Translations under genes and position numbers: made by a program
Shown here: positions 1-10,190 of the stretch, in pieces
Position numbering within the stretch: the stretch's first letter is position 1
How the letters are laid out: every line of letters starts with the position of its first letter
Source of the DNA: Pseudooceanicola sediminis
GTDB lineage: Bacteria > Pseudomonadota > Alphaproteobacteria > Rhodobacterales > Rhodobacteraceae
DNA: 64,000 nt
Assembly (NCBI RefSeq): GCF_003575965.1
Contig: NZ_QWJJ01000004.1
Span: 62,001-126,000, forward strand
Direction: 5' to 3'
Notes under the pieces: model-generated
What the model was told of the DNA's origin: nothing
What the model saw: the letters and a program-made list of their open reading frames with translations, nothing else
Databases searched by the model: none

Positions 1-978
<978 letters not shown>

Positions 979-1007
979 CCTTGGCTGACAAGGTGTGACT
1001 GATGCGC

Positions 1008-1050
1008 ACCGCCCCGCGGCCCCTGATCGGGCTTCGGGGCGGTTTTCTTT
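1008..1050 (+). terminator. Rho-independent terminator of eno
   Basis: A perfect 9-bp GC-rich stem (ACCGCCCCG at 1008-1016 with CGGGGCGGT at 1035-1043) is followed immediately by TTTTCTTT. It lies 30 bases after the enolase stop. Confidence 0.9.
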
Positions 1051-1163
1051 GGTTAATCAGGCGATTGGCCCCGGATTTTCAACGTCGGTATCAGAACGGT
1101 ATCGAAGCGGTATCCGGGCGGTGCAACGGCGGCGGAAATGCCCTGGTTAACGCAGCGTGCGCT
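1051..1163 (-). repeat. Dispersed intergenic repeat, copy 1 (11-bp-spaced GATACCG element)
   Basis: Read on the minus strand this stretch carries GCGCACGCTGCGTTAA, then GTTGCACCG, then three GATACCG motifs spaced exactly 11 bases apart (plus-strand CGGTATC at 1086, 1097 and 1108, with a degenerate fourth CGGTGCA at 1119), then a TTAACC segment. The same order of blocks recurs at 43484-43593 and 63013-63129. It sits between the convergent genes eno and the DUF2798 gene. No protein can be recognised in it. Confidence 0.8.
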
Positions 1164-1192
1164 GCCCTCCTGGTTCAGAGGCACCGGAGGAG

Positions 1193-1273
1193 GCGACAGG
1201 CGGTGCGCAGCACCACAAAGCGACAGACGGCACGCAGCACCGCAAAGCGACAGGCGGTGCGCGGCACCACACG
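1193..1273. repeat. Tandem repeat, 3 x 27 bp
   Basis: Three imperfect 27-base units (1193-1219, 1220-1246, 1247-1273), each starting GCGACAG and carrying GCGCAGCACC-like cores. Because 27 is a multiple of three, all plus-strand frames stay open here, but the resulting arginine/threonine-rich peptides look like by-products. Confidence 0.85.
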
Positions 1274-1288
1274 GAGCGCAGCGGCACG

Positions 1289-1320
1289 TCGGGCGTACCG
1301 GGCGTCGGGCGTACCGGGCG
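1289..1320. repeat. Tandem repeat, 2 x 16 bp
   Basis: Two identical 16-base units TCGGGCGTACCGGGCG (1289-1304 and 1305-1320), directly 3' of the 27-bp repeats and just before the DUF2798 stop codon. The remaining bases between 1051 and 1341 show no gene. Confidence 0.85.
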
Positions 1321-1341
1321 TGGGGCGATGCGGGCGTCAGA

Positions 1342-1590
1342 TCAGATCGTTCGCTTGATCGGCAGCAGGCGCAACGTCAGCGACGCGAGCTTGAACGCGA
1401 CCGGGCAGACCATCAGCGACAGCACGAAGGCGATTGGCCAGGACGTCAGCCAGTTCTGCATCCATTGAAAAAGCCAGCCGTCGGCGAATCCGATGGGTAG
1501 GATCGACATTGCAAAGCTCATCAACAGCGCCATCAGGCCGGAGATGAAGAATTGCGAGACGATGATGGTGGTCTTGGTCGTGGGGGGCAT
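1342..1590 (-). CDS. DUF2798 family small membrane protein
   Basis: 82-residue protein with two predicted transmembrane helices: roughly residues 10-32 (FFISGLMALLMSFAMSI) and 50-72 (SWPIAFVLSLMVCPVAFKL). The pattern of a short polar N-terminus, a helix with the LMALLMSF motif, a WL..W loop and a second helix beginning WPIAF is typical of DUF2798 (two-helix inner-membrane proteins of unknown function). It is transcribed toward eno and stands alone; the gap to the cupin gene upstream (1591-1884) shows no gene. The family call is from memory of the motif pattern; no function is claimed. Confidence 0.75.
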   Translation of the reverse strand: MPPTTKTTIIVSQFFISGLMALLMSFAMSILPIGFADGWLFQWMQNWLTSWPIAFVLSLMVCPVAFKLASLTLRLLPIKRTI

Positions 1591-1884
1591 GTCAGTCTCC
1601 GGTAAAAGATGGCAGGGTGCCGACGCAGATACGCTGCGGCTAACGTGAGCAATGCGTTGGTTCGGACCGCGAAGACCTTGCCGTGCGGCGGCACGGCGAC
1701 CGGGATAACCACCCGGCCTTTGGCTTTTCGTCTGTGGCTGAATAGTCTGTGGTCATGATTCGCGTCAAACAACGATGCACAACACCGTTAACCGGCGCAC
1801 CGCGCCCCCCTCTCTCGCCCCGATCTGCTTCGCCGGCTGTGTCCTGAGTGCAGTCCGGTGGCGCAGGCCAGCAAGGAGCCCTGC

Positions 1885-2313
1885 ATGACCGCCGACGAGA
1901 TCATCGCCCTGCTGGACCTGACCCCCCACCCCGAGGGCGGCCATTTCCGCCAGACGTGGATTGCCGACGCCGGAGCGGAGCGCGCGGCAGGCACCTGCAT
2001 CTATTTCCTGTTGCGCGAGGGCGAGACGAGCCATTGGCACGCCGTCGACAGCACCGAGATCTGGCACCACTACGCGGGGGCCAGCGTCGAGCTGCGCCTG
2101 TCCGACACGACCAGCGGCCCCTATCAGGTGCACCGGCTGGGGCCGGATCTGGCCGATGGGCAACGCCCGCAGGTGATCGTGCCGGTCGGGCATTGGCAGG
2201 CCGCGCGCGCCATTGGCGGATGGGCGCTGGTTGGCTGCACGGTGTCACCTGCCTTCGATTTCGCCGGCTTTACCCTGGCACCGGAAGATTTCGACATTCC
2301 GGGCCCTGCCTGA
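1885..2313 (+). CDS. DUF985 (cupin_5) family protein
   Basis: 142-residue single-domain beta-barrel protein of the DUF985/cupin_5 family. Characteristic elements are HPEGGHFRQTW near the N-terminus, IYFLLREGETSHWH (residues ~41-54), the ExWHHYAG segment, and GHWQAARAIGGWALVGCTVSPAFDF followed by a C-terminal AxEDF. The histidines of SHWH and WHHY suggest metal binding as in other cupins. An upstream in-frame ATG at 1858 exists, but AAGGAG at 1873-1878 lies six bases before the ATG at 1885, so that start is preferred. The gene is monocistronic. Its biochemical role is not established. Confidence 0.85.
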   Translation: MTADEIIALLDLTPHPEGGHFRQTWIADAGAERAAGTCIYFLLREGETSHWHAVDSTEIWHHYAGASVELRLSDTTSGPYQVHRLGPDLADGQRPQVIVPVGHWQAARAIGGWALVGCTVSPAFDFAGFTLAPEDFDIPGPA

Positions 2314-2943
2314 CCCGTGCGGCGCGTCCGCCGGCCCCCTGTCAGACCCCGGTGAGCGGTTTTTGCCCGGTCGAGGTGGCGGCGGGCCTGTTTGCGCGTC
2401 TGTACAGGTTGGGCCCGCGCAGCACATCACGTCGCACCAGTGAGACCTGAGGCGCAGGGGTGATGCGCCCTTTCAAAAAAAATCTAAAAAAAACTTGTAC
2501 CACGTTGAAACTCTGCCGCTGCGCCATTCGTAGCTTTGGCGAAGACAGTGTTAAGGGCATTGTCAGGGAGGCCGGCGCAAGCCGTGCCCCGACATGACGA
2601 GGGCGGAGCCATTTCCATGAATGGTCCCCGACGCGACAGCGCAAGCCACCGGCATCCCCATTGCCGCAGCCAGCCTGATGACGTCGTCAGCAGCCCCGCG
2701 GCACCCCGCGATCGCCTTGGCGGTCCGGGGTGCCGCGGCCCACGTCGGGGCAATGTCCTGTCTTCGGTTCAAGTATGGACCTACGGAGCCGAGTGCGTTG
2801 GTTGTGTTGTTAAAGAGTGGCTCCGCGCCCACTTCCGGGCGTGTACCGGGGACTGCGTTCAGTGCTCTGGTCGCCGTGTCCAGCCGGAAGTGGGCATTCT
2901 GCCGCCGAGACGGGTTTCCCCACGTTACCGTGTCGGGGATCGG
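2314..2943. other. Long gene-free interval with phased A-tracts
   Basis: No convincing CDS. A short hairpin (GGCGCA 2451-2456 with TGCGCC 2464-2469) could end the cupin transcript. Two runs of eight A (2475-2482 and 2486-2493) are centred 11 bases apart, an arrangement expected to curve DNA and conspicuous in this GC-rich sequence. The minus-strand frame 2563-2832 reads RLAAAMGMPVACAVASG, faintly like a thiamine-diphosphate enzyme segment, but too short and isolated to call. Confidence 0.6.
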
Positions 2944-2975
2944 CAGAAAAAGAGGCGGGGCATTGCCCCGCCTCT
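2944..2975 (-). terminator. Rho-independent terminator of pgi
   Basis: On the minus strand an 11-bp perfect stem AGAGGCGGGGC / GCCCCGCCTCT (2951-2961 and 2965-2975) with a 3-base loop runs into TTTTCTG. It lies 34 bases beyond the pgi stop and ends the zwf-pgl-pgi operon. Confidence 0.9.
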
Positions 2976-3008
2976 TGTTCGTTCGGCCCTGCGTTTGTCC
3001 GGGTCCGG

Positions 3009-4613
3009 TCAGCGCGCCGCCTGAATCGCGGCGATCAGACCCGCGGTCGATCCGTCCTTGGCATCCGCAGGTTCATCGCCCGACAGGATCGGGGCGAGTT
3101 TCAGCGCCAGCTCCTTGCCCAGTTCGACGCCCCATTGGTCAAAGGAATTGATGCCGAGGATCACGCCCTCGACAAAGACGCGGTGTTCATAGAGCGCGAT
3201 GATCTGACCCAGCACGTAGGGCGTCAATTTGGGATAGAGCAGCGTGGTCGAGGGGCGGTTGCCGGGAAAGACCCGGTGCGCGGCCTGACGCATCAGTTCG
3301 TCGCCGGTAAAGCCCTTGTCGGCCATCAGGGCTGTCGCCTCCTCCAGCGAGCGGCCCAGCATCAGCGCCTCGGACTGGGCCAGGCAATTGGCCAGCAGCA
3401 GGTCGTGCTGATGCGTCAGATCGGCCTCGTGCCCCTGGATACCGGCCATGAATTCGCAGGGCACGACGCGGGTGCCCTGGTGGATCAGCTGGTAGAAGGC
3501 GTGCTGCCCGTTGGTGCCCGGTTCGCCCCAGACCACGGGGCCGGAGTTGACCGGCAGGTCGCTGCCATCCATCGAGACGCGCTTGCCATTACTCTCCATC
3601 TCGAGCTGTTGGAGGTAGGCGGGCAGACGCAGCAGGCGCTGTTCATAGGGCAGCACGGCCCGGGTGGCATAGCCGAGGCCCTGGTTGTGCCAGATGCCGG
3701 TGAGGGCCAGCAGGACCGGCAGGTTTTCGGGAAACGGCGCGTCGCGGAAGTGATGGTCCATCGCCTGTGCGCCGGACAGCAGGTCGCGGAAGGTCGCAGG
3801 GCCGGTGGCCAGCATCACCGACAGGCCGATCGGCCCCCAGAGAGAATAGCGCCCGCCGACCCAATCCTCGAACCCGAAAACGCGGGATGGGTCGATGCCC
3901 CAGGCGGTGGTCTTTTCCAGGTTGGAACTGAGGGCGGCGAATTGCGCGCCGGTGTCGCTGACGGTTTCGGCCATCCATGCGCGGGCCGTTTCCGCGTTGG
4001 TCATGGTTTCGATTGTGGTGAAGGTCTTTGATGCGACGATGACAAGAGTTGTCGTGGGATCAAGACCTTGCAAGGTGTCGTGAATGTGCGCCCCATCGAC
4101 GTTGGAGACATAGTGCACGCGCGGCCCGTCGCGATAGGGCCCAAGGGCAATGTCCAGCATGACCGGCCCGAGATCGGAGCCGCCGATGCCGATATTCACC
4201 ACGTCGGTGATCGCGCCGCCCTGTCCGGTAAAGCGACCCGCGCGCAGATCCTCGGCAAAGGCCTGCATCCGCGCGAGGGTATCGAGGACGCCGGGCATGA
4301 CATCCGTCCCATCGACCATCACGGGCGTCGCGTCGAGATTGCGCAGGGCGGTATGCAGCACCGCGCGCCCCTCGGTATCGTTGATCTTTTCGCCCTCGAA
4401 CATGGCGGCGCGTTTGTTCGTCAGATCGGCATTTTCACACAGCTCCAGCAGCGCGGCCATCACATCGGCGTCGATATTGGTCTTGGAATAGTCGAACAGC
4501 AAACCCTCTGCCCGGGCCGAGAAGCTGTCGAAGCGCGCGGGATCGTCGTTGAACAGGCTGAGGATCGGGCGATCGCGCAGGCTGTCAGCGAGACTGGTCA
4601 GCTTTTCCCACAT
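3009..4613 (-). CDS. pgi: Glucose-6-phosphate isomerase
   Basis: Interconverts glucose-6-phosphate and fructose-6-phosphate in the cytosol. The 534-residue protein has the phosphate-binding [11 protein letters not shown], the sugar-binding SKTFTT, the PROSITE signature 1 stretch [13 protein letters not shown] and signature 2 region [20 protein letters not shown] with the following [11 protein letters not shown] (catalytic Glu and His). Length matches the usual 530-550 residues. It is third in the minus-strand zwf-pgl-pgi unit, 40 bases after pgl. In Rhodobacterales this grouping feeds hexose into the Entner-Doudoroff and oxidative pentose routes. Identity is certain. Confidence 0.98.
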   Translation of the reverse strand: MWEKLTSLADSLRDRPILSLFNDDPARFDSFSARAEGLLFDYSKTNIDADVMAALLELCENADLTNKRAAMFEGEKINDTEGRAVLHTALRNLDATPVMVDGTDVMPGVLDTLARMQAFAEDLRAGRFTGQGGAITDVVNIGIGGSDLGPVMLDIALGPYRDGPRVHYVSNVDGAHIHDTLQGLDPTTTLVIVASKTFTTIETMTNAETARAWMAETVSDTGAQFAALSSNLEKTTAWGIDPSRVFGFEDWVGGRYSLWGPIGLSVMLATGPATFRDLLSGAQAMDHHFRDAPFPENLPVLLALTGIWHNQGLGYATRAVLPYEQRLLRLPAYLQQLEMESNGKRVSMDGSDLPVNSGPVVWGEPGTNGQHAFYQLIHQGTRVVPCEFMAGIQGHEADLTHQHDLLLANCLAQSEALMLGRSLEEATALMADKGFTGDELMRQAAHRVFPGNRPSTTLLYPKLTPYVLGQIIALYEHRVFVEGVILGINSFDQWGVELGKELALKLAPILSGDEPADAKDGSTAGLIAAIQAAR

Positions 4614-4653
4614 GAGGTTTTATCCTTTAGATCAAATACTTGGGATGCGAAGC

Positions 4654-5325
4654 TTATTCCGCCCAATGCACGGTGGCATCGCCCAGAACGGCCGCGATGG
4701 GGGCCTCTTCCGGGCTGAGGGAGCGGGCGCGTTCAAGCACCTCGCGCTTGCGTGTGCCGGTGATGATGACATGTGTCGCCAGCGCGCCACGCAGATACCG
4801 CGCGGTGATGGTGATGCGCGGCTCATCCGCGGCATCGGCGCGCATCGGCAGCAGGATCGGCGCGTCGGGGGCCAATGCCTCGGCCAGGCGATCCGCGCCG
4901 GGAAAGATCGAGGCGGTGTGCATGTCGGTGCCCATGCCCAGCACCAGCACGTTGATCGGCATATGCGGGGCCAGTGCCTCGGACAGACCATCCAGCGCGT
5001 CTTCGGGGCGGTCCGTCTCGGCGTAGAGCGGCAGCATCGTGGCCGCGGCGGCGTGGCCGGTCAGCAGACGGTTGCGCAGCAGGGCGGTGTTGGAACGCGG
5101 GCTGCTTTCGGGCACCCAGCGTTCATCGTTCAGCACCACGTCGACGCGATCCCAGTCCATCTTGACCGCCGTCAGGGCATCGAAGATCGGCCCCGGCGTG
5201 GTGCCGCCGGGCACGCAGAAGGTCACGCGGTCGTCATGGCGCAGGGCCGCGCCCAGGTCCGATGCGATCTTGTCCGCGACGCTCATCGCCAGCATTTCGC
5301 GGTCGGGGTATTCGACGAAATTCAT
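4654..5325 (-). CDS. pgl: 6-phosphogluconolactonase
   Basis: Hydrolyses 6-phosphogluconolactone to 6-phosphogluconate, the step after Zwf. The 223-residue protein of the NagB/DevB superfamily shows PGGTTPGPIFDAL (phosphate loop), DERWVPESSPRSN, and GMGTDMHTASIFPG (the GxGxDGHxAS-like active-site motif, with M in place of G). Its ATG overlaps the zwf stop by four bases (ATGA), implying translational coupling. The length is typical of DevB-type lactonases. The start MNFVEYPDRE is fixed by the overlap. Confidence 0.96.
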   Translation of the reverse strand: MNFVEYPDREMLAMSVADKIASDLGAALRHDDRVTFCVPGGTTPGPIFDALTAVKMDWDRVDVVLNDERWVPESSPRSNTALLRNRLLTGHAAAATMLPLYAETDRPEDALDGLSEALAPHMPINVLVLGMGTDMHTASIFPGADRLAEALAPDAPILLPMRADAADEPRITITARYLRGALATHVIITGTRKREVLERARSLSPEEAPIAAVLGDATVHWAE

Positions 5326-6779
5326 GTGCGGATCTCCCTCCAGCGGCGACCGTCACGGTGCATCAGCATCAGCGCCTCCTCCGGCCCGGTCGAGCCGCTC
5401 TCGTATGGTTTCGGCTTGTCGCCACGCTCTTCCCACCCCTCGATGATGGGATCGGCCCAGGCCCAGGCGGCCTCGACCTCGTCCCCGCGCATGAACAGGG
5501 TCTGGTTGCCACGGATCACGTCCATGATCAGCCGTTCATAGGCGTCGGGCACGTCTTCGGCATCCGGGCCGAGGGCATCGGCAAAGGTCATGTCCAGCGG
5601 CACATCGACCAGGCGCATCCCGCCGGGGCCGGGCTCCTTGATGGTGACGCCCAGTTCCATGCCTTCGTTCGGTTGCAGGCGGATGGTCAGGATATTGCGG
5701 TGGCTGCCGGATTCCGGGCCAAAGATCGAATGCGGGGTTTCCTTGAAAACCACCGCAATCTCGGAGGTGCGCGCCTTGAGACGTTTGCCGGTGCGCATGT
5801 AGAATGGTGTTCCGGCCCACCTCCAGTTCGAGATCTTGACCTTCATCGCGACATAGCTTTCGGTCAGGCTGCTGGTGTCGTCGACATCCTGCAAATAGCC
5901 GTCGTTGCCGGGGCCGTCCGCCATGTATTGCCCGCGCACCAGGTCGTCGGCCGGTACGGGGTCGAGCGCGCGGATCACCTTGAGCTTTTCATCACGCACC
6001 GCGCCGGGGTCGAATTTTGCGGGCGGTTCCATCGCGATCAGGCAAAGCAGCTGCATCAGGTGGTTCTGCACCATGTCGCGCATCGCCCCGGATTTGTCAT
6101 AGTATTCGCCCCTGCCCCCGACACCGACGGTTTCCGACACGGTGATCTGGATGTGGTCGATGTATTGCGAATTCCACAGCGGTTCGAACAGCATGTTGCC
6201 GAAACGGACCGCCATCAGGTTCTGGACGGTTTCCTTTCCGAGATAATGGTCGATCCGGTAGATCTGGGATTCGTCGAAGTGCTGGGCCAGCCCGTCGTTC
6301 AGCACCCGCGCCGAGGCAAGGTCGCGGCCAAAGGGTTTTTCCACGACGATCCGCGTGTCGTCGTCGGCCATGCCATGTTTGTGCAGCCGTTCGGCCAAGG
6401 CCCCGAACAGGCTGGGCGCGACCGAGAAATAGAAGGCGCGAATGCGCTTTTCCTCGACCTTTTCCGCCAGCTCTGCCCAGCCATCGGTGCCGAGCGCGTC
6501 GATCTGCACATAATCGATATGGGTCAGGAACGACTCCAGCGTGCCATCTTCGCAATGGGTGCCGCCGTTGAATTCGCGGATCGACTCGGTGACGAAATCG
6601 CGGAATTCCTCGGTGGAATGTTCGGAACGGGCGGCGCCGATGATGCGCGACCCGCCCTCCATCTGGCCGGCGCAGAAACGCCGGAACAGGGCTGGCAGGA
6701 TCTTGCGACGGGCAAGGTCGCCAGTGCCGCCGAAAATGACGAGGTCGAATTCATCGACGGGAATCACGCGAGAGACCAT
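5322..6779 (-). CDS. zwf: Glucose-6-phosphate 1-dehydrogenase
   Basis: NAD(P)-dependent oxidation of glucose-6-phosphate to 6-phosphogluconolactone. The protein opens with the Rossmann motif FDLVIFGGTGDLARRKILPAL (residues ~9-29), has the active-site signature RIDHYLGKETV with catalytic His, and the KPFG segment VVEKPFGRDL. An open frame continues 48 codons upstream, but ATG 6779 is preceded at five bases by AAAGGAG (complement of 6785-6791) and gives the usual 485-residue length, so it is taken as the start. First gene of the operon; a sigma70-like promoter is proposed at 6874-6901. Confidence 0.97.
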   Translation of the reverse strand: MVSRVIPVDEFDLVIFGGTGDLARRKILPALFRRFCAGQMEGGSRIIGAARSEHSTEEFRDFVTESIREFNGGTHCEDGTLESFLTHIDYVQIDALGTDGWAELAEKVEEKRIRAFYFSVAPSLFGALAERLHKHGMADDDTRIVVEKPFGRDLASARVLNDGLAQHFDESQIYRIDHYLGKETVQNLMAVRFGNMLFEPLWNSQYIDHIQITVSETVGVGGRGEYYDKSGAMRDMVQNHLMQLLCLIAMEPPAKFDPGAVRDEKLKVIRALDPVPADDLVRGQYMADGPGNDGYLQDVDDTSSLTESYVAMKVKISNWRWAGTPFYMRTGKRLKARTSEIAVVFKETPHSIFGPESGSHRNILTIRLQPNEGMELGVTIKEPGPGGMRLVDVPLDMTFADALGPDAEDVPDAYERLIMDVIRGNQTLFMRGDEVEAAWAWADPIIEGWEERGDKPKPYESGSTGPEEALMLMHRDGRRWREIRT

Positions 6780-6873
6780 CAAAGCTCCTTTCCGCATGGG
6801 CAACGGGCCAAAGCCCGTCTGGTTTGCCCAAATCTGGCGCCGGTCTGTTTGCGAAACCCGGCAATTCGCCCGC

Positions 6874-6901
6874 ACTTTAGCAGAAGTCAGCCGCGCCACA
6901 A
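6874..6901 (-). promoter_or_regulatory. Candidate sigma70 promoter for zwf-pgl-pgi
   Basis: Minus strand TTGTGG (-35, complement of 6896-6901), 16-base spacer, TAAAGT (-10, complement of 6874-6879), about 95 bases before the zwf start. Pattern match only. Confidence 0.4.
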
Positions 6902-7117
6902 TGCCGGGCGTTAGCGTTAACAAGACGCTGCCGGTGACTGCCGCGCCGAGGCCACGCTCCGCCCCCGGATGATCGGCATCCGGGGCGGCAACGCAAGGGC
7001 GATGGCCCGCTGGGCGCGGCCCGGCGGGCGCAATCGCGGGATGTCGCCGTTTCCTGCGCCGTCTTTTCTTGTGCCGCCGTTTCCTGCGCCGAAGCGGTCA
7101 GCCGGGGTCAGACGGGA
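6902..7117. other. anmK-zwf intergenic gap with hairpin and 3 x 15-bp tandem repeat
   Basis: The anmK-zwf gap holds a hairpin (GGATG/CATCC core in a GC stem, about 6959-6988) that may separate anmK from zwf; it lacks a U-tract. Three 15-base units (7046-7060, 7061-7075, 7076-7090) follow the pattern GCCGTTTCCTGCGCC, with the middle one degenerate. No gene seen. Confidence 0.55.
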
Positions 7118-8227
7118 TCAGCTGGGGGCGGAGCTGACGATCCCCCCCGAGACGGGCTGCGCCACGCCGGTCGTCGCGGCGCAGGAGGTCGGCAGGCCAC
7201 GCGCCACCCGCACGGCAAGATAGGCAAAGGCCTGCGCCTCGAGCATGTCGCCATCCAGGCCCTGCGCCTCCACCGGCTCCACCGGACAGGACAGCCCGGC
7301 GCGCAGCAGCGCCATCATCACCGGGTTTTGGCGCCCGCCCCCCGTCACCAACAGGCGCTGCGGCGGGGTCGGAAGCTGGGTCATGCCATGCAACACGGAC
7401 CGCGCGGCCATCGCCGTCAGCGTCGCCGCCGCATCGGCATCCGACAGGTGCGACACCTGCCCCACAAGATCACCAAAATCGTTTCGGTCCAAGGACTTGG
7501 GTGGCGTTCTTGAGAAATATCGATGGCCGAGAAAGCGCGCCAGAACATCGGCGTCCACCTGACCTGCGGCGGCAACCGCGCCATCGTGATCATGGGACAG
7601 GCCACGCCGCGCCTGCATCAGGTCGTTGATCGGCGCATTGGCGGGGCCGGTGTCAAAGGACATCAGCGCGCCGGGCGCGTCGGGCGCATCGACCCCGGGG
7701 TCGACCCAGGTCAGGTTGCCCACCCCCCCGAGGTTGAGAAAGGCCAGCGGTTGCTGCGCCCCCATCCAGCGCGCGCAGGCGTGGTGAAAGAACGGGGCAA
7801 GCGGCGCACCCTCGCCCCCCGCCGCCACATCGGCGCTGCGGAAATCCCAGACCACCGGCAGGCCCAGCACCTCGGACAGCGCGGCGCCGTCCCCCAGCTG
7901 GTGCGTACCCCGTCCGGCCGGCTCATGCGCCAGGGTCTGACCGTGAAACCCCACCAGCGCGACGTCGTCAAAGCCCGCAAGCACCTCCGCATGTGCCCGC
8001 ATGACCACCTGCGCCGCCGCTTCCAGCCCCGGCCCCGGCCACCGGCCCAATGCCTGCGCCAGCACGTCCCGCTCCTCAGTGGAATAGCCGCGATAGGCAC
8101 TTGGCCCGAAGGTGACGATATCCACGCCGTCCGTCTCGACCACCGCCGCGTCGACCCCATCCAGCGAGGTCCCCGACATCGCGCCAAGTGCGCGCACCGG
8201 ACCTGCCTGCCCGTCGCCATCCATCAT
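7118..8227 (-). CDS. anmK: Anhydro-N-acetylmuramic acid kinase
   Basis: Phosphorylates and opens 1,6-anhydro-MurNAc to MurNAc-6-phosphate during recycling of cell-wall muropeptides. The sequence shows the family start [20 protein letters not shown] (ATP-binding ASKHA fold), [25 protein letters not shown] and the C-terminal [19 protein letters not shown] at 8251 would extend it, but AAAGGA lies correctly before the tandem ATG codons at 8227/8224, so 8227 is preferred (369 aa, typical). It is divergent from tyrS with only 64 bases between starts, an arrangement common in Rhodobacterales. Confidence 0.95.
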   Translation of the reverse strand: MMDGDGQAGPVRALGAMSGTSLDGVDAAVVETDGVDIVTFGPSAYRGYSTEERDVLAQALGRWPGPGLEAAAQVVMRAHAEVLAGFDDVALVGFHGQTLAHEPAGRGTHQLGDGAALSEVLGLPVVWDFRSADVAAGGEGAPLAPFFHHACARWMGAQQPLAFLNLGGVGNLTWVDPGVDAPDAPGALMSFDTGPANAPINDLMQARRGLSHDHDGAVAAAGQVDADVLARFLGHRYFSRTPPKSLDRNDFGDLVGQVSHLSDADAAATLTAMAARSVLHGMTQLPTPPQRLLVTGGGRQNPVMMALLRAGLSCPVEPVEAQGLDGDMLEAQAFAYLAVRVARGLPTSCAATTGVAQPVSGGIVSSAPS

Positions 8228-8291
8228 GGTCTTTTCCTTTGTACCGCTCACGTCTATAGAGTGCCGCGCAACCTATTCAGGGACAAGAGCC

Positions 8292-9545
8292 ATGACCTAC
8301 ACCCCCAAGTCGGATTTCCTCGCGACCGTTCAGGCCCGCGGTTTCATCGCCGACTGCACGGATTATCAGGGCCTCGACGAGGCGATGGTGAAGGGGGTCT
8401 TGCCCGGCTATATCGGCTATGATGCCACCGCGGCCTCGCTGCATGTCGGCCACCTGATGAATGTCATGCTGCTGCGCTGGTTCCAGAAACTGGGCGGCAA
8501 GCCGATCACCCTGATGGGCGGCGGCACCACCAAGGTGGGCGACCCCAGCTTTCGCTCGGACGAACGCCCGCTGCTGAACGCCGCCCAGATCGACGCCAAT
8601 ATCGACGGCATGGGCCGTGTCTTCGCCCGCTACCTCGATTACGGCGACAGCGACACCGGGGCGTTGATGCTGAACAACGCCGAATGGCTGGACGGGCTGA
8701 ACTACCTCGATTTCCTGCGCGACATCGGGCGGCATTTCAGCGTCAACCGGATGCTCAGCTTCGAGAGCGTCAAGTCGCGGCTGGATCGCGAACAATCGCT
8801 CAGCTTCCTCGAATTCAACTACATGATCCTGCAAGCCTACGATTTCCTCGAGCTGAACCGCCGCTATGGCTGCCTCGTGCAGATGGGCGGCTCGGACCAA
8901 TGGGGCAATATCGTCAACGGCATCGACCTGACGCGCCGCGTCGTCGACAAGGAGATATATGGCCTGACCACCCCGCTTCTGACCACCAGCGACGGGCGCA
9001 AGATGGGCAAATCCGCCAATGGCGCGACCTGGCTGAACGACCAGATGCTGTCGCCCTACGAGTTCTGGCAATTCTGGCGCAACACGACGGATGCCGACGT
9101 CGGCCGCTTCCTCAAGCTCTACACCGAATTGCCGCTCGACGAATGCAACCGTCTCGGCGCCCTCGGCGGATCCGAGATCAACGCCGCCAAGATCATCCTG
9201 GCGAACGAGGTGACGGCCCTGCTGCACGGATCCGACGCGGCCCAAACGGCCGAGGCGACCGCCCGCGAGGTCTTTGAAAAAGGCGGCGTCGGGGACGATC
9301 TGCCGACGCTTGACCTCACGACCGAAGAGGTCGGCGGCGGCATCTCGATCGTCCAGCTCATGGTGCGTGCCGGCCTCGCCACTTCCGGCAAGGAGGCCAA
9401 GCGCCTGATCGCGGACAACGGGGCCCGCCTCGACGACGCCCCCCTGACCGACGCCAGCCTGGTACTGGATGCGACGGCCCTGGCCTCGCCCGTCAAGCTC
9501 TCGGCGGGCCGCAAGCGTCACGCATTGGTCCGCCTGGCAACCTGA
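8292..9545 (+). CDS. tyrS: Tyrosyl-tRNA synthetase
   Basis: Class Ic aminoacyl-tRNA synthetase that charges tRNA-Tyr. It shows the HIGH-type motif as HVGH in [14 protein letters not shown], the substrate loop [11 protein letters not shown], a [11 protein letters not shown] segment, and the KMSKS-type motif as [11 protein letters not shown]. The last ~65 residues form an S4 RNA-binding domain ([18 protein letters not shown]). Length 417 aa is normal. The open frame reaches back to 8112 inside anmK antisense, but the ATG at 8292 starts the recognisable N-terminus [18 protein letters not shown]. Confidence 0.97.
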   Translation: MTYTPKSDFLATVQARGFIADCTDYQGLDEAMVKGVLPGYIGYDATAASLHVGHLMNVMLLRWFQKLGGKPITLMGGGTTKVGDPSFRSDERPLLNAAQIDANIDGMGRVFARYLDYGDSDTGALMLNNAEWLDGLNYLDFLRDIGRHFSVNRMLSFESVKSRLDREQSLSFLEFNYMILQAYDFLELNRRYGCLVQMGGSDQWGNIVNGIDLTRRVVDKEIYGLTTPLLTTSDGRKMGKSANGATWLNDQMLSPYEFWQFWRNTTDADVGRFLKLYTELPLDECNRLGALGGSEINAAKIILANEVTALLHGSDAAQTAEATAREVFEKGGVGDDLPTLDLTTEEVGGGISIVQLMVRAGLATSGKEAKRLIADNGARLDDAPLTDASLVLDATALASPVKLSAGRKRHALVRLAT

Positions 9546-9836
9546 TCGCGGATGCGGGCAGGCCGCTTCAGCGGCGGCCTCCCTGTCATCTGGCCGGAAA
9601 TACCCCAGGGGGTGAGGGGGCCGTCAGGCCAACGAGGGGGACAGCGTCCCCCTTTCCTCTCCCCCGGTCGCCATATCGCCCCGATACTCTGCGCCTCCTC
9701 CCGCCCCCACTCTTTGGCCCCACTCTTTGGCCCCACTCTTTGGCCCCACCCTCTGACCCCCACTCCTTGGCCCTTTGCCGCGCCAGCCTGTCGGCGATGT
9801 GTCGCAATCGGCGTGCGAAATCTCCAATTACCCCCT
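9546..9836. other. Intergenic region with 13-bp tandem repeat, upstream of tmRNA
   Basis: No gene seen. Three identical 13-base units ACTCTTTGGCCCC occur at 9709-9721, 9722-9734 and 9735-9747, followed by two degenerate copies to about 9773. The tmRNA promoter follows. Confidence 0.7.
9709..9747. repeat. Tandem repeat, 3 x 13 bp
   Basis: Exact units ACTCTTTGGCCCC with decaying copies on the 3' side. It lies about 90 bases upstream of the tmRNA promoter. Confidence 0.9.
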
Positions 9837-9864
9837 TTGAATCCGCCCCGTCCCGTCCTATATC
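9837..9864 (+). promoter_or_regulatory. Likely sigma70 promoter of ssrA
   Basis: TTGAAT (9837-9842), 16-base spacer, TATATC (9859-9864), placing transcription start near 9871, just before the acceptor piece of the tmRNA. Confidence 0.6.
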
Positions 9865-9870
9865 AGCCTT

Positions 9871-10190
9871 GTCCCTTCGGGGACTATGGACATAAACGCG
9901 CTCGTAATAAGCGGCTCGGACCCGGGGGCGGTACCCGGCGGCTCCACCAAACATCCTTCATTTGGGGATCATGGGGCCGAAATAGGATCGACGAACGTCT
10001 AAAGGGGTTTTGCTTTGTCTCGGCTGTCTGCCACCGTTACCGGCGAAAAAAGTACAATTGCAAATGACAATCGTGCTCCGATGGCTCTGGCCGCGTAAGC
10101 GGTTCGAGTGATCGAAACCTAAGTCCTTGCGTTTAGCGACGTAAGGCGGGGTCCGCAGGTACCTGGCAACAGAAACCTGCACCTACCCCC
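9871..10190 (+). ncRNA. ssrA: Two-piece (permuted) tmRNA
   Basis: Rescues stalled ribosomes by adding a degradation tag. The gene is circularly permuted: the acceptor piece comes first and ends at 9949 with a T-arm-like GGCTCGGACCCGGGGG and CGGCTCCACCA. A short spacer (9950-9972) follows, then the coding piece starts at 9973 with GGGGCCGAAATAGGATCGACG. GGGGCCG pairs with CGGCTCC to rebuild the acceptor stem. The tag frame runs from GCA at 10060 to TAA at 10096-10098 and reads ANDNRAPMALAA. A final stem GCAGGT...ACCTGC closes the coding piece. Outer ends are estimates; the two conserved termini and the tag are directly visible. Confidence 0.93.

Noticed and set aside
1002-1358. Plus-strand ORFs over the 27-bp repeats after eno
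   Set aside because: They read through the terminator and tandem repeats and stay open only because the unit is a multiple of three; no ribosome site.
2563-2832. Minus-strand frame with a faint thiamine-diphosphate-enzyme-like stretch
   Set aside because: Only about 15 suggestive residues, no start site or continuing homology; not enough to call a pseudogene.
9518-9954. Minus-strand ORFs over the 13-bp repeats and tmRNA acceptor
   Set aside because: Composed mainly of repeated GPKSGAKEWG-type peptides from the DNA repeat and they overlap the tmRNA gene.
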